A DNA stretch of 64,000 nucleotides from the NCBI RefSeq assembly GCF_000876655.1, contig NZ_JYCN01000009.1:124001-188000 (forward strand), in the 5' to 3' direction. The translations under genes were made by a program, and so were the position numbers. This document shows positions 25,097 through 33,387 of the stretch, piece by piece. Under the pieces are notes generated by a model. That model was not told the origin of the DNA, did not search any database, and saw only the letters and a list, made by a program, of their open reading frames with translations. Origin of the DNA: Arthrobacter sp. SPG23 (GTDB lineage Bacteria; Actinomycetota; Actinomycetes; Actinomycetales; Micrococcaceae). How positions within the stretch are numbered: position 1 is the stretch's first letter; the number at the start of each line of letters is the position of its first letter.

Positions 25097-25732
25097 ATGA
25101 ACCCCACGCCAAACCACGCAGTGATTCAGCCTGCACCGGTCCAGCCTGCCCTGGATTGCGAGGTTGCAATCACTGGCGCGGACGCGAGGCAGCGGATCGT
25201 TGATACGGCCTACGGACTTTTCGCCCGCCGCGGGATCCGCGACGTGGGCGTCAACGAACTGATCAGCCGCGCCGGCGTGGCCAAGGCGACGTTCTACCGG
25301 CACTTCGCCTCGAAGGATGAGCTGGTGCTTGCCTTCCTCGAGCAACGCGACCGCCAGTGGACCGTGGACATGATCGTTGCCGACGCGCGCCGCCGCGGCG
25401 GAACACCTGCCGAGCAGTTGCTGGCCATCTTCGACGTGTTTGGCGACTGGTTCCGCCGCGACGACTTTGAGGCGTGCTCCTTCATCAACATCCTCCTGGA
25501 AATGGGCGCGACCCATCCGCTGGGGCGGGCAAGCATCGACTACCTCGCCCGGATCCGCGGCCACATCCAGCAGCTGGCCGAGGAAGCGGGGCTGCGGGAC
25601 GCCGAGGATTTCTCCCGTTCATGGCACATCCTCATGAAGGGATCCATCATTTCCGCTGCCGAGGGTGATGCCGACGCCGCCAAGCGCGCGCAGGCGATGG
25701 CCCGGACATTGATTGAGCAGTACGAACCCTAG
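25097..25732 (+). CDS. TetR-family transcriptional regulator
   Basis: A 211-residue protein. After a 25-residue leader comes the TetR DNA-binding domain: RQRIVDTAYGLFARRGIRDV, then GVNELISRAGVAKATFYRHF with the classic recognition helix. The ligand domain (DDFEACSFINILLEMG, SIDYLARIRGHIQQLAEEAG) resembles TetR_C regulators whose targets are usually adjacent transporters or oxidoreductases, but none is next to it. It probably controls itself at 25055-25072. Its stop overlaps the histidine kinase stop on the other strand by four bases (CTAG). Confidence 0.92.
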   Translation: MNPTPNHAVIQPAPVQPALDCEVAITGADARQRIVDTAYGLFARRGIRDVGVNELISRAGVAKATFYRHFASKDELVLAFLEQRDRQWTVDMIVADARRRGGTPAEQLLAIFDVFGDWFRRDDFEACSFINILLEMGATHPLGRASIDYLARIRGHIQQLAEEAGLRDAEDFSRSWHILMKGSIISAAEGDADAAKRAQAMARTLIEQYEP

Positions 25733-27396
25733 ACGGGCACCCTGATGGTGAAGGTGGTTCCCTCTCCCGGCGCACTGCGAAGCTGAATGCTTCCGCCGTG
25801 GGCTTCAACAATGGCCTTGCTGATGGACAGGCCCAGCCCTACGCCCGGGATGGACGTGTTCCGCACGTTGCCGGTCCGGAAAAACTTCGTAAACACCTCC
25901 GCTTGATCCTTGTCGCTCATGCCCATTCCCGTATCGCTCACCCGGCAGACCAGGTCGGACCCCTCAGAGTCCAGCGACACTACAACGTCGCCCCCATCGG
26001 GCGAGTATTTGATGGCGTTGGACACGAGATTATCCAGCACCTGCGACATGCGCCCCGAATCCACGTGGGCCTCCAAGCATGCGGGAGCGTCCGCACGGAG
26101 CCTTACTTTTGCGGCGGCGGCACGGGGCAGCGCGGCGCTGATGCTGGCCCGGACAAGTTCGGCCACGTTCACAGCCTGCGGGCTGACAATAAGCTGCCCG
26201 CTCCGGCTGGCCAGCAGGTCAGACACCAGCCCGAGCAGCCGCTCGGAGTTACGACGGATGATCAGGAGCGCTTCGCGGCGGGGGTCGCTCAAGCCGTCAT
26301 AGTCGTCCAGGAGCAGCTCCACGTAGCCGAGGATCGACGTCAGCGGTGTGCGGAACTCGTGCGAAACGTTAGCCAGGAAATCGTCTTTTGCCGCCAAGGC
26401 ATTCACCAGGTCCGTGACGTCGCTAAAGACGATCACCGAGCCGGCGAAGGAGCCATCCTGGTCCCGCATCGCACGTGCGCTGGTGGTGATGGCGCGCTGT
26501 TCGCTGCCGCTGCCAAGCCAGACCAAATTGTCCGTGAAGCTTTCGCCCCTCACGGCGCGGCGGACCGGCCGCTGTTCGACCGGTACTGTGGTGGTCCGGT
26601 CGGCTTGGAATACCAGGAGCTGGGATTCGTTGGGGTCGGCGTTGCCCGCAGGGCTGGCCAGCCGGTGGTTTTCCCGCTGTTTCCGGTTCATGAGGATGTC
26701 GTGCCCGTCCGCGTCCACTGCCAGGACGCCCAAGTGCACCGTTTCCAGCACGGAATTCAGCAGTTCCTCCTGCCGCTTGCTCTCTTTGAGGGTTACCCGC
26801 AGTTGAGCGTCCTTTTCTTCCAGGTCCCGTTGTTGCCGGACCATGCTGAGCGTCAGCACGCTGACTGAGACGCCGATCCCCAGCATCATCACCGGCAGCA
26901 GGAGTGAGCGCGCCAGGTCCGGGCCCGTGACGTTCCCGTGAAGGAACAACGGCACCCAGATGATGGCCAGGGGAGCCACGAAGGACGCCACCAGGGAAGC
27001 GCGGGGGTACAGCCCCGAGGCGCACAGCCAGATGACGGGAAAGACGGCCAGCAGGCTGATGCCGGTCAGGCCCTCCTGCCCGCCCTCCCTGCCCAGTGCG
27101 ATCGAGACGAAGTCAAGGACGGGAACCACCAGGAAGCTGGCGAACGGCAGCCGGTGCCATGGAATGAGGTAGCACAGCGCCAGGATCAGGACCTGCGTGG
27201 CCAGGAAAGCGATGAACAGGGGATTCCCCAGCGTCCCCGGGAAAAACATGAGCATCAGCACGGCGGTGAGCGCTGCGGTGATGGATAGCGGCATCTGGCT
27301 CAAGGTGACGCGTCCCCGCAGGGAATACTCGTGGAACGGCCGGCGGAAGAAGAGTATCCGACCGGACTTGATGTCCCAGGTGACGTTGCCACTCAT
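25729..27396 (-). CDS. Membrane sensor histidine kinase with PAS domain
   Basis: A 555-residue kinase from ATG 27396; the longer frame from 27510 would run into the divergent regulator. Order: five or six transmembrane helices (about residues 20-190), a short coiled segment, a PAS domain (ETVHLGVLAVDADGHDILMN), a HisKA box with the phospho-His in FLANVSHEFRTPLTSILGYV, N-box NLVSNAIKYSPDGG, G1 CRVSDTGMGMS and G2 GVGLGLSISKAIVEAHGG. The input signal is unknown; a bundle of helices with almost no extracytoplasmic loop suggests a membrane-borne cue. No good ribosome site precedes the start. It is divergent from its likely partner at 27498. Confidence 0.9.
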   Translation of the reverse strand: MSGNVTWDIKSGRILFFRRPFHEYSLRGRVTLSQMPLSITAALTAVLMLMFFPGTLGNPLFIAFLATQVLILALCYLIPWHRLPFASFLVVPVLDFVSIALGREGGQEGLTGISLLAVFPVIWLCASGLYPRASLVASFVAPLAIIWVPLFLHGNVTGPDLARSLLLPVMMLGIGVSVSVLTLSMVRQQRDLEEKDAQLRVTLKESKRQEELLNSVLETVHLGVLAVDADGHDILMNRKQRENHRLASPAGNADPNESQLLVFQADRTTTVPVEQRPVRRAVRGESFTDNLVWLGSGSEQRAITTSARAMRDQDGSFAGSVIVFSDVTDLVNALAAKDDFLANVSHEFRTPLTSILGYVELLLDDYDGLSDPRREALLIIRRNSERLLGLVSDLLASRSGQLIVSPQAVNVAELVRASISAALPRAAAAKVRLRADAPACLEAHVDSGRMSQVLDNLVSNAIKYSPDGGDVVVSLDSEGSDLVCRVSDTGMGMSDKDQAEVFTKFFRTGNVRNTSIPGVGLGLSISKAIVEAHGGSIQLRSAPGEGTTFTIRVPV

Positions 27397-27497
27397 GGCC
27401 GGGTGACGATCGACGTGCGGTTTACTGGACGCATACCCCCACGATATCGGGCGAGCGCTATACTTCTGACGGTATCGAGCGGACTGAGGGGGCTGCG

Positions 27498-28253
27498 ATG
27501 AGTGAATCACGTGTGGGTCTGGTTATCGAGGACGATCACGACATCCGTGAACTGGTTCGGGTGGTGCTGGTCCAGGCCGGGTTCGACGTCCAGGTCGCGA
27601 GCAGCGGGGCCGCCGGCGTCGTCGCGGCCAAGGAACTCAATCCGGCAGTCATCACCCTGGACTTGGGCCTCCCGGACATCGACGGCTTTGAAGTGGCGCG
27701 CCAGATCAGGGAGTTCTCCGACGCGTACATCGTTATGCTGACGGCCCGCGCCGAAGAACTGGATACCCTCATCGGACTGGAATCCGGTGCGGACGACTAC
27801 CTGACCAAGCCCTTCCGTCCCCGGGAACTGCGTGCGCGCGTCGCCGCCATGATGCGGCGTCCGCGTTCGACGTCGGACTCCGCCGCCGGTGGCAAGGCAC
27901 CTGCCGTGGCAGCCGCCGCCGGAAGGACGCTGACCCACAACGGGCTCGAGTTCAGCTACGACGCGCGGACCGTGAGTGTGGACGGACGCGAACTGCACCT
28001 GACCCGCACCGAATTCGATCTGCTGCACGCGCTCCTGGAGGCGGGGAGGATGGTGCGGACCAAATCCGAACTGGTGAGGCGGCTGCGCGACGAACCGTAC
28101 GACGTCGGGGGCTACATCTCAGAAGCGGACGAGCGGTCCGTTGAAGTGCACATGGGAAACCTCCGCAAGAAGCTGGGCGACAGCCCGCAGAACCCGCGCT
28201 GGCTGCAGACTGTGCGCGGGGTGGGTTACCGGTTGGCGCCTGCCGAGCGCTAA
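27498..28253 (+). CDS. OmpR/PhoB-type response regulator
   Basis: A 251-residue protein. The receiver has the acidic pair EDDHD, the phospho-Asp in ITLDLGLPDIDGFE, the switch Thr in VMLTARAEE and the Lys in YLTKPFRP. A Ser/Ala-rich linker joins the winged helix (LHLTRTEFDLLHALLEAGRM, ending VHMGNLRKKLGDSPQNPRWL and TVRGVGYRL). It starts about 100 bases from the divergent kinase and they surely form a pair. The Hpt-like gene lies convergent behind it. Confidence 0.93.
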   Translation: MSESRVGLVIEDDHDIRELVRVVLVQAGFDVQVASSGAAGVVAAKELNPAVITLDLGLPDIDGFEVARQIREFSDAYIVMLTARAEELDTLIGLESGADDYLTKPFRPRELRARVAAMMRRPRSTSDSAAGGKAPAVAAAAGRTLTHNGLEFSYDARTVSVDGRELHLTRTEFDLLHALLEAGRMVRTKSELVRRLRDEPYDVGGYISEADERSVEVHMGNLRKKLGDSPQNPRWLQTVRGVGYRLAPAER

Positions 28254-28286
28254 TTCCGGGCTCGGGGCATTGCTTCCGGGTGCGGG

Positions 28287-28306
28287 TCCGGCGTTCTGGC
28301 GCCGGA
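28287..28306. terminator. Hairpin between response regulator and Hpt-like gene
   Basis: TCCGGCG-TTCTGG-CGCCGGA is a perfect 7-bp stem with a 6-base loop in a 54-base convergent gap. Confidence 0.5.
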
Positions 28307-28307
28307 T

Positions 28308-28709
28308 TCAGGCCGCTGCCGCCGCCGAGAGGCCGGCCACGGTCTGATCGGTGCACGCATCCATGCTTTCCAGGAGCGCGAGCTGAAGGCGGGGCGGTTG
28401 CTCGGCCACGGTTTCCGGGTGGGACTCCAAGTGCTTCAGGATGGTTTCGAGCTCATCCGCGAGCCTGCTTAGGTACGCCGCGCCCACCATCATGCTGGAG
28501 GTCTTCACGCTGAGGACGGCATCCATGGCCGCATCCAGGTCCATTGCTTCCACCGCGTGGCGGAGCCGGTCCAGCCGCCGCGGAAGTTGCTGGATGTAGC
28601 TGTTCACAAATACGGTGCAGTACTCGGCGTCGGGCTCAAGTTCACAGCGGAGTGTTTGGAGCACGGAGGGGTCAACGTACGGCTGGCTGACGCCATCCTG
28701 TCCATCCAT
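28308..28709 (-). CDS. Hpt-like four-helix protein lacking the phospho-accepting histidine
   Basis: A 133-residue protein from ATG 28709, with a purine-rich AAGGGG upstream. It aligns with histidine phosphotransfer domains: RRLDRLRHAVEAMDLDAAMD, then VLSVKTSSMMVGAAYLSRLA and DELETILKHLE. The canonical segment is AHTLKGSSxxVGA. Here the position of the His is Leu (VLSVKTSS), so it cannot accept phosphate by the known chemistry. It could be a receiver-binding decoy or connector for the neighbouring two-component system, which has no hybrid receiver requiring an Hpt. The call rests on pattern reading without an alignment tool. Confidence 0.7.
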   Translation of the reverse strand: MDGQDGVSQPYVDPSVLQTLRCELEPDAEYCTVFVNSYIQQLPRRLDRLRHAVEAMDLDAAMDAVLSVKTSSMMVGAAYLSRLADELETILKHLESHPETVAEQPPRLQLALLESMDACTDQTVAGLSAAAAA

Positions 28710-28870
28710 TGGACACCCCTTCCCTTGGCGCTGCACAACCGGGATAACGGGTGCGGCCACAACCTTGCCTCTTTTACAGTAGGGCTCCGGCGGACACGGA
28801 ATGCGGTTTCCCGGAAAATTTGCGCCAATCTTGATCGGACTGGCCCGCCTGGGCTTTAGGGTCGGGACAA

Positions 28871-30172
28871 GTGTCTGCCGGCACCGAACTGACCCGTGGC
28901 GTTTCGAGCCACCAGCCGATTGCGGGGACCGCTGTGTTCAGGATCGTGGGTAACCTTGTTACTGGCCTGCTTGTGGGACTGGGTGTGATGTTAGCTGCCG
29001 TCCAGCCTGTGCAGGCTGCGCCCGCCGCGGCTGTCGCGGCGGCCCAGGTCTACCTCAACCCGACTGCGGGGCCGGTAGGTTCGGCGGTGACAGTCAGCGG
29101 AACAGGGTTCAAGGTTTCCACGACGGGAACCGTGATTGTGGGCTCCTCCACCTTCTCCTTCAAGACGGCGGCAAGCGGAGCGTTCAGTACCTCGATCACC
29201 ATTCCGGCTGCAGCCACCGGACCGCTGACCATCACGGCCAAAACGTCCTCGGTCAAAGCGTCATCCGTTTTCACGGTGACTACTTCCGCTCCCGCCCTCC
29301 CTCCCGTCAGCACGTCGGCGCTCCGCTTCGGGGTGGCCACGGCGGGAGGTCCCCTGGCCAGTGCCGAACTGGATGAGGTCTCACAGCTTGCCGGTGAAAG
29401 CCCGTCAAGTGTGCTCTTCTACAAGGACTTCCGGCAGGCGCCGCCCATCACCGAGATGAACGCCGTGCGAGCCCGCGGCGCCGTCCCGCTGGTCACCTGG
29501 GAGCCGTGGGCATGGGGCGGCGGGCTTACGCAGCCTGCCTACGCCCTGGACCGGATCACCGCCGGCGACTTTGATGCCTACATCACGCAGTGGGGCCAGG
29601 CGCTGGCGTCCTGGGGCCAGCCCGTCCAGCTGAGGTTCGCGCATGAGATGAACGGCAACTGGTATCCGTGGGCGGAGGGCGTGAACGGCAACCAGTCCGG
29701 CGATTACGTGCAGGCTTGGCGGCACGTGCACGACGTCGTGACAGCCACCGGTGCCAGCAACGTGACCTGGGTATGGAGCCCGAATGTTCCGTACTTTGGT
29801 TCCACCGAGCTTGCCGGGCTGTTCCCGGGCGCCAGCTACGTGGACGTTGTGGCCCTCGACGGATACAACTGGGGCACCTCGGCGTCGTGGAGCAGCTGGA
29901 TGTCGCCGCAGGACCTTTTCGCGCCCGGGATAGCCCAGCTGCGGGCACTCGCGCCCGGGGTTCCCATCCTGATCGCCGAGACCGCTTCCGCCGAGGCGGG
30001 CGGTTCCAAGGCGCAATGGAATACCGACCTGGTGAGCTACCTGGCAGCCCAGCCGGACGTGGTGGGCTTCGTCTGGTTCCATCTGCAGAAGGAAACCGAC
30101 TGGCGCATCAACAGCAGTGAAGCGTCCGCTACGGCGTTCAACGCCGCGTTGGCCGCCCGCCGGGCGTCGTAG
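28871..30172 (+). CDS. Secreted GH26-like beta-mannanase with N-terminal IPT/TIG-type domain
   Basis: A 433-residue protein from GTG 28871 with a long signal peptide (LLVGLGVMLAAVQPVQA, cleavage near residue 54). An Ig-like domain follows (YLNPTAGPVGSAVTVSGTGF). The C-terminal 280 residues form a TIM barrel with GH26-type motifs: PLVTWEPWAWGGG, the acid/base in RFAHEMNGNWYPWAEG, VTWVWSPNVPY, and the nucleophile in PILIAETASAEAGG. Glycan hydrolysis outside the cell (mannan, glucan or exopolysaccharide) is the expected role; the exact linkage cannot be read. It is divergent from the Hpt-like gene and convergent with vsr. No sugar uptake genes are adjacent. Confidence 0.85.
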   Translation: MSAGTELTRGVSSHQPIAGTAVFRIVGNLVTGLLVGLGVMLAAVQPVQAAPAAAVAAAQVYLNPTAGPVGSAVTVSGTGFKVSTTGTVIVGSSTFSFKTAASGAFSTSITIPAAATGPLTITAKTSSVKASSVFTVTTSAPALPPVSTSALRFGVATAGGPLASAELDEVSQLAGESPSSVLFYKDFRQAPPITEMNAVRARGAVPLVTWEPWAWGGGLTQPAYALDRITAGDFDAYITQWGQALASWGQPVQLRFAHEMNGNWYPWAEGVNGNQSGDYVQAWRHVHDVVTATGASNVTWVWSPNVPYFGSTELAGLFPGASYVDVVALDGYNWGTSASWSSWMSPQDLFAPGIAQLRALAPGVPILIAETASAEAGGSKAQWNTDLVSYLAAQPDVVGFVWFHLQKETDWRINSSEASATAFNAALAARRAS

Positions 30173-30184
30173 TCCGGCACGCCT

Positions 30185-30604
30185 TCAGGCGAGGAACTGC
30201 TCCAGCTGCTCCTCCAAGGCGGAGACGTCCTTGAGCTCGCACTCCCAGACGGTGAGCACCTTCCACCCTGAAGCTTCCAGGCGCCGGCGCTGTTCGGCGT
30301 CGCGGTTTCTGGTCCGCGTCCGCTTTGCATCCCAGAACTCTGCGTTCGCTTTGGGGGCGTGCTGGCCCGCCTTGCAGTCGTGGAAATGCCAGAAGCAGCC
30401 GTTGACGAAGATGACCTTGTGCCGTCCGGCGAACACCAGATCAGGGTTACCGGGGAGTTTGCCGCCTCGCGCGCTGCCGTGCAGACGGTAGCGGTAGCCC
30501 TTCGCGTGCAAGAGGCTCCGTACCAGCAGTTCCGGCTTCGTGTTCTTGCCCCGGATCCTGGACATGTTCCAGCTGCGCCGTTCGGGAGTCAGCTGGTCAG
30601 CCAT
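30185..30604 (-). CDS. vsr: Very short patch repair (Vsr) endonuclease
   Basis: A 139-residue protein of normal length for the family. Features: TPERRSWNMSRIRGKNTKPE at the N-terminus, the catalytic Asp in LPGNPDLVFAGRHKVIFVNG, the His pair in GCFWHFHDC, and the C-terminal LEASGWKVLTVWECELK. Vsr nicks T:G mismatches that arise when 5-methylcytosine deaminates. It normally sits beside a cytosine methyltransferase, and none is in this window, so it is an orphan here. It is about 5.5 kb from mcrBC; a link to modified cytosine is tempting but unproven. Confidence 0.95.
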   Translation of the reverse strand: MADQLTPERRSWNMSRIRGKNTKPELLVRSLLHAKGYRYRLHGSARGGKLPGNPDLVFAGRHKVIFVNGCFWHFHDCKAGQHAPKANAEFWDAKRTRTRNRDAEQRRRLEASGWKVLTVWECELKDVSALEEQLEQFLA

Positions 30605-30680
30605 GGCTTAAGTCTAGGCGGCCACCATTGCACGCGGCCGGCCGCGGCGGGTGTCCGCAGCGGCCGGCCCGGCTGCAATC

Positions 30681-31115
30681 CTAGATTTCCCGCTCCGGAT
30701 GTTCCCCAAACTGGAAGTGCCGTCCGCTGACCGAAACCGGCTCGATCTCAACGTAGAAGTCCTTCAGCGTGGGAACCCAGGGCTTCAGGCCGAGCGACTC
30801 CGCTGCGGCGATGTCCGCAGACTGGTCGAGGACCCGCGCTGTTCCGCGAAGCACTACGGACCAGGCCTCGTCGGACATGATGCCGTCCGTCTCAAAGAGG
30901 ACTTTCGCGTTGATCGTCAGCTCAGCAAGCTTGTTGCCCGGAGCTGTCCGGAGATAGAGCTTCCGGCCGCTCACGGCGTAGTTGACCGGGAAGATGTCCG
31001 GTTCGCCGGCCACGGTCACTACCAGCCGGCCGTGTTTGGTGCCCTCTATGAGCTTCCACGACTGGTCATCGTCAAGGTTGAGAATGGGATTGCCGTCTGC
31101 GTGTGTGAACATCAT
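30681..31115 (-). CDS. PNPOx-like FMN-binding split-barrel protein
   Basis: A 144-residue protein. The pyridoxamine-5'-phosphate-oxidase-like barrel is visible: HGRLVVTVAGEPDIFPVNYA (flavin or F420 site), KLYLRTAPGNKLAELTINAK, SVVLRGTARVLD and a C-terminal YVEIEPVSVSGRHF strand. Such small proteins bind FMN or F420 and are often flavin reductases or stress proteins. No partner gene is adjacent. The substrate is unknown. Confidence 0.88.
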   Translation of the reverse strand: MMFTHADGNPILNLDDDQSWKLIEGTKHGRLVVTVAGEPDIFPVNYAVSGRKLYLRTAPGNKLAELTINAKVLFETDGIMSDEAWSVVLRGTARVLDQSADIAAAESLGLKPWVPTLKDFYVEIEPVSVSGRHFQFGEHPEREI

Positions 31116-31155
31116 GTGCCTATTGTTCAGCCGGCGGCAGGCATTGGCCAGTGAC

Positions 31156-31395
31156 TTAAGGACGTATTCTCGTGTCGGTGGTGCCGTGACGTGAGCATTC
31201 CGCGGTCCAACCCAGTGGCGTGACCTGCACTTTCATGCGGCGCCGGCAGGCGGCGCAGTACCGCGGTGGCTCCATCGCGAGCCGCTCGCCGCAGCGGCGG
31301 TGAGCGGACGACGTCGGGCCGGCGCCGCCGTCGGACGGCTCGCCGCAGTGGCCGCAAAACGCGGCGGTGGTTGAGTCTGTTGAAACCCCGGTCAT
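31156..31395 (-). CDS. bsaP: Biotin synthase auxiliary protein BsaP
   Basis: A 79-residue protein whose ATG (31395) overlaps the bioB stop in ATGA, so translation is coupled. It carries Cys motifs: [29 protein letters not shown] and a C-terminal [15 protein letters not shown]. This pattern matches the actinobacterial BsaP family, small Cys-rich proteins encoded beside bioB and needed for its activity, probably by supplying or repairing an iron-sulfur cluster. Longer frames upstream (to 31785) lie inside bioB and are not real. Confidence 0.85.
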   Translation of the reverse strand: MTGVSTDSTTAAFCGHCGEPSDGGAGPTSSAHRRCGERLAMEPPRYCAACRRRMKVQVTPLGWTAECSRHGTTDTRIRP

Positions 31396-32438
31396 AGTGT
31401 TTTCTGGAGTTCCTTGATGGGCATGTTCAGCTCGACAAGGAGGTTGAGGTCGGCGGTGGCGGGGCGGCCCAGGGTGGTGAGGTAGTTGCCGACGATGACG
31501 GCGTTGATGCCTCCGAGGAGTCCTTCGCGGGTGCCGAGGTCGCCGAGGGTGAGTTCGCGGCCGCCGGCGTAGCGGAGCACGGTGCGGGGCATGGCGAGGC
31601 GGAAGGCGGCGATGGCGCGGAGGGCGTCTTTGCCGTCCATGATGCCTTGGTTTTCGAGCGGTGTGCCGGGGCGGGGGTTGAGGAAGTTCAGCGGGACTTC
31701 GTGGGGTTCCAGGGCGGCGAGCTGGGCGGCGAGTTCGGCGCGCTGTTCCAGGGTCTCGCCCATGCCGATCAGGGCGCCGCAGCACAGTTCCATGCCCGCG
31801 GCCTTGACCATGTTGCAGGTGTCCAGGCGTTCTTCGTAGCTGTGGGTGGTGACCACTTCGGGGAAGTAGCTGCGGGCGGTTTCGAGGTTGTGGTTGTAGC
31901 GGTGCACGCCCCAGTCTTTGAGCTGGTCCACCTGGCGCTGGGTGAGCATGCCCAGGGAGCAGGCGATGTTGATGTCCACGGCCTCGTTGATGCGGTCGAT
32001 CGCGAACTTGATCTGGTTCATGAGTTTGATGTCGGGGCCGCGGACGGCGGCGACGATGCAGAATTCGGTGGCTCCGGTGGCGGCGGTTTCCTTGGCGGCT
32101 TTGACGAGTTCGGGGATGTCGAGCCAGACGCCTCTTACCGGGCTGTCAAAGAGGCCGGACTGGCTGCAGAAGTGGCAGTCTTCGGGGCAGCCGCCGGTCT
32201 TGATGGAGATGATGCCTTCGACTTCGACGTCCTCGCCGCAGTGCTTGAGGCGGACTTCGTGGGCCAGTTGGAGGGCTGCGGGAAGGGCGTTGTCCGGGAG
32301 GCGGAGGATCTCCTCGAGCTGGGACTGCGTCAGGCCGATGCCGTCCTCGAGGACCTGCTGGCGGGCGGTTTCAAGGATCGCGTGGCTGGACTCATTTGTT
32401 GTTTCGTCGCTTGCGGGGACATTTGCCTGAATCGTCAT
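31392..32438 (-). CDS. bioB: Biotin synthase
   Basis: A 348-residue radical SAM enzyme from ATG 32438 (AAGGA 7 bases upstream); the upstream frame to 32573 adds an unlikely extension. The 4Fe-4S CxxxCxxC is in [15 protein letters not shown], followed by [14 protein letters not shown], the Asn-His-Asn element [20 protein letters not shown], and [13 protein letters not shown]. It inserts sulfur into dethiobiotin, the last step of biotin synthesis. No bioA, bioD or bioF is in the window, so the earlier steps lie elsewhere or the precursor is imported. BsaP is cotranscribed. Confidence 0.97.
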   Translation of the reverse strand: MTIQANVPASDETTNESSHAILETARQQVLEDGIGLTQSQLEEILRLPDNALPAALQLAHEVRLKHCGEDVEVEGIISIKTGGCPEDCHFCSQSGLFDSPVRGVWLDIPELVKAAKETAATGATEFCIVAAVRGPDIKLMNQIKFAIDRINEAVDINIACSLGMLTQRQVDQLKDWGVHRYNHNLETARSYFPEVVTTHSYEERLDTCNMVKAAGMELCCGALIGMGETLEQRAELAAQLAALEPHEVPLNFLNPRPGTPLENQGIMDGKDALRAIAAFRLAMPRTVLRYAGGRELTLGDLGTREGLLGGINAVIVGNYLTTLGRPATADLNLLVELNMPIKELQKTL

Positions 32439-32727
32439 CGATGGGTCCTTATCGCGGGAACGTCTGGTCTCCACCGACGCTAGTTTGGCTTTTGGCTGGC
32501 GTTTTTGTGGGTTGTCGACAAAGAGCAGGCGTTGAGTTTGGGAAGCCAAAGTAATTCGCAATGGTGCCCGCATGACTTTCCTGTCCGATGCCCTGGGTGA
32601 TAAACCGGAGAGAGTACCTGTGGATAACTTTGAGCACCAAAGTGTGACCTCAGTTACCCTTTAACCATCGTCCGGAGTTATTGCGGGCGGCTCGGACGTC
32701 TTGAAACTATCGGGGGAATAGCTGCCC
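32439..32727. promoter_or_regulatory. Divergent region bioB / lipoprotein with a BioQ-like half-match
   Basis: TGACC-TCA-GTTAC at 32645-32657 differs by one base from the mycobacterial BioQ operator TGAAC-n3-GTTAC. It is about 200 bases upstream of bioB and 70 bases upstream of the lipoprotein. No clear -35/-10 pair stands out. The site is speculative. Confidence 0.25.
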
Positions 32728-33384
32728 ATGACATCTCGTACTTTGTTTTTCGCGCGGTTGCGCTATTCGGCCGCTGCTGTTTTCGCCGCCTCTGCTCTGA
32801 CGCTCACTGCGTGCAACGGGGGCGCCACCCCGCCGGGAAATGACAGCACGTCGGCGCCGGCATCAGCGTCGGTTACGGCCACGCCGAGCCCCACGCCGAC
32901 GCCAACCGCCGCCTACAAGCCAGCCGACTCCAAGGGCAAAGCGGAGAATGTTCCCGTTCCGGTGTTGCCTGAGGCTGCCAAAGCGGAGACGAAGGAGGGG
33001 CTGGAGGCCTTCGCTAAGTATTGGTATTCCTTACTGAATTACGCATTCGAAACTGGCGACTTGGAACCCGTCAAAGCAGTCACGGGAACGCCGTGCGCGA
33101 TGTGCGACAAGATTTTTCCGGGGATCGTCAAATGGAACGCTGAAGGAAGGTGGGTCTCGGGTGCGAGCATCACCGTTCACGCGGTTCAGACAAACTTCGT
33201 GAAAACAGGACCGGGAGAATATCAGGTAGCCGTTCAATCTCAGCAGAGAGCAGGCACTCTCCATAATGCCGACGGCAGCATTGGCCAAACGGTGACCGAG
33301 TCCCAAATGCTGGGTGACATTATGGTGGCAAAGTACGACGGGGGATTCTGGCGGGCACTCAACGTTGACAGATTAGGTGGGTAA
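32728..33384 (+). CDS. DUF6318-like lipoprotein
   Basis: A 218-residue lipoprotein with a signal peptide ending in LTLTACNGG (lipobox LTAC). A Ser/Thr/Pro-rich linker (TATPSPTPTPT) is followed by a compact domain of about 140 residues with EAFAKYWYSLLNYAFETGDL, a Cys pair in TPCAMCDKIF, and DGGFWRALNVDRL at the end. This fits the DUF6318 lipoproteins of Micrococcaceae, whose fold resembles NTF2 (the tyrosine/tryptophan-rich first helix). The function is unknown. The gene is AT-richer than its surroundings by eye. It is 3 bases ahead of the PKD-like protein gene, with which it surely forms an operon. Confidence 0.8.
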   Translation: MTSRTLFFARLRYSAAAVFAASALTLTACNGGATPPGNDSTSAPASASVTATPSPTPTPTAAYKPADSKGKAENVPVPVLPEAAKAETKEGLEAFAKYWYSLLNYAFETGDLEPVKAVTGTPCAMCDKIFPGIVKWNAEGRWVSGASITVHAVQTNFVKTGPGEYQVAVQSQQRAGTLHNADGSIGQTVTESQMLGDIMVAKYDGGFWRALNVDRLGG

Positions 33385-33387
33385 TTC

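Noticed and set aside
21166..30604. A large defence island joining McrBC, Vsr and the 97-aa gene
   Set aside because: Regulators, a two-component pair and a glycoside hydrolase lie between them; no integrase, toxin-antitoxin or other defence genes support an island.
31396..31785. N-terminal extension of BsaP
   Set aside because: Lies inside bioB in another frame and is Arg/Pro/His-rich; the ATGA overlap at 31395 is a better start.
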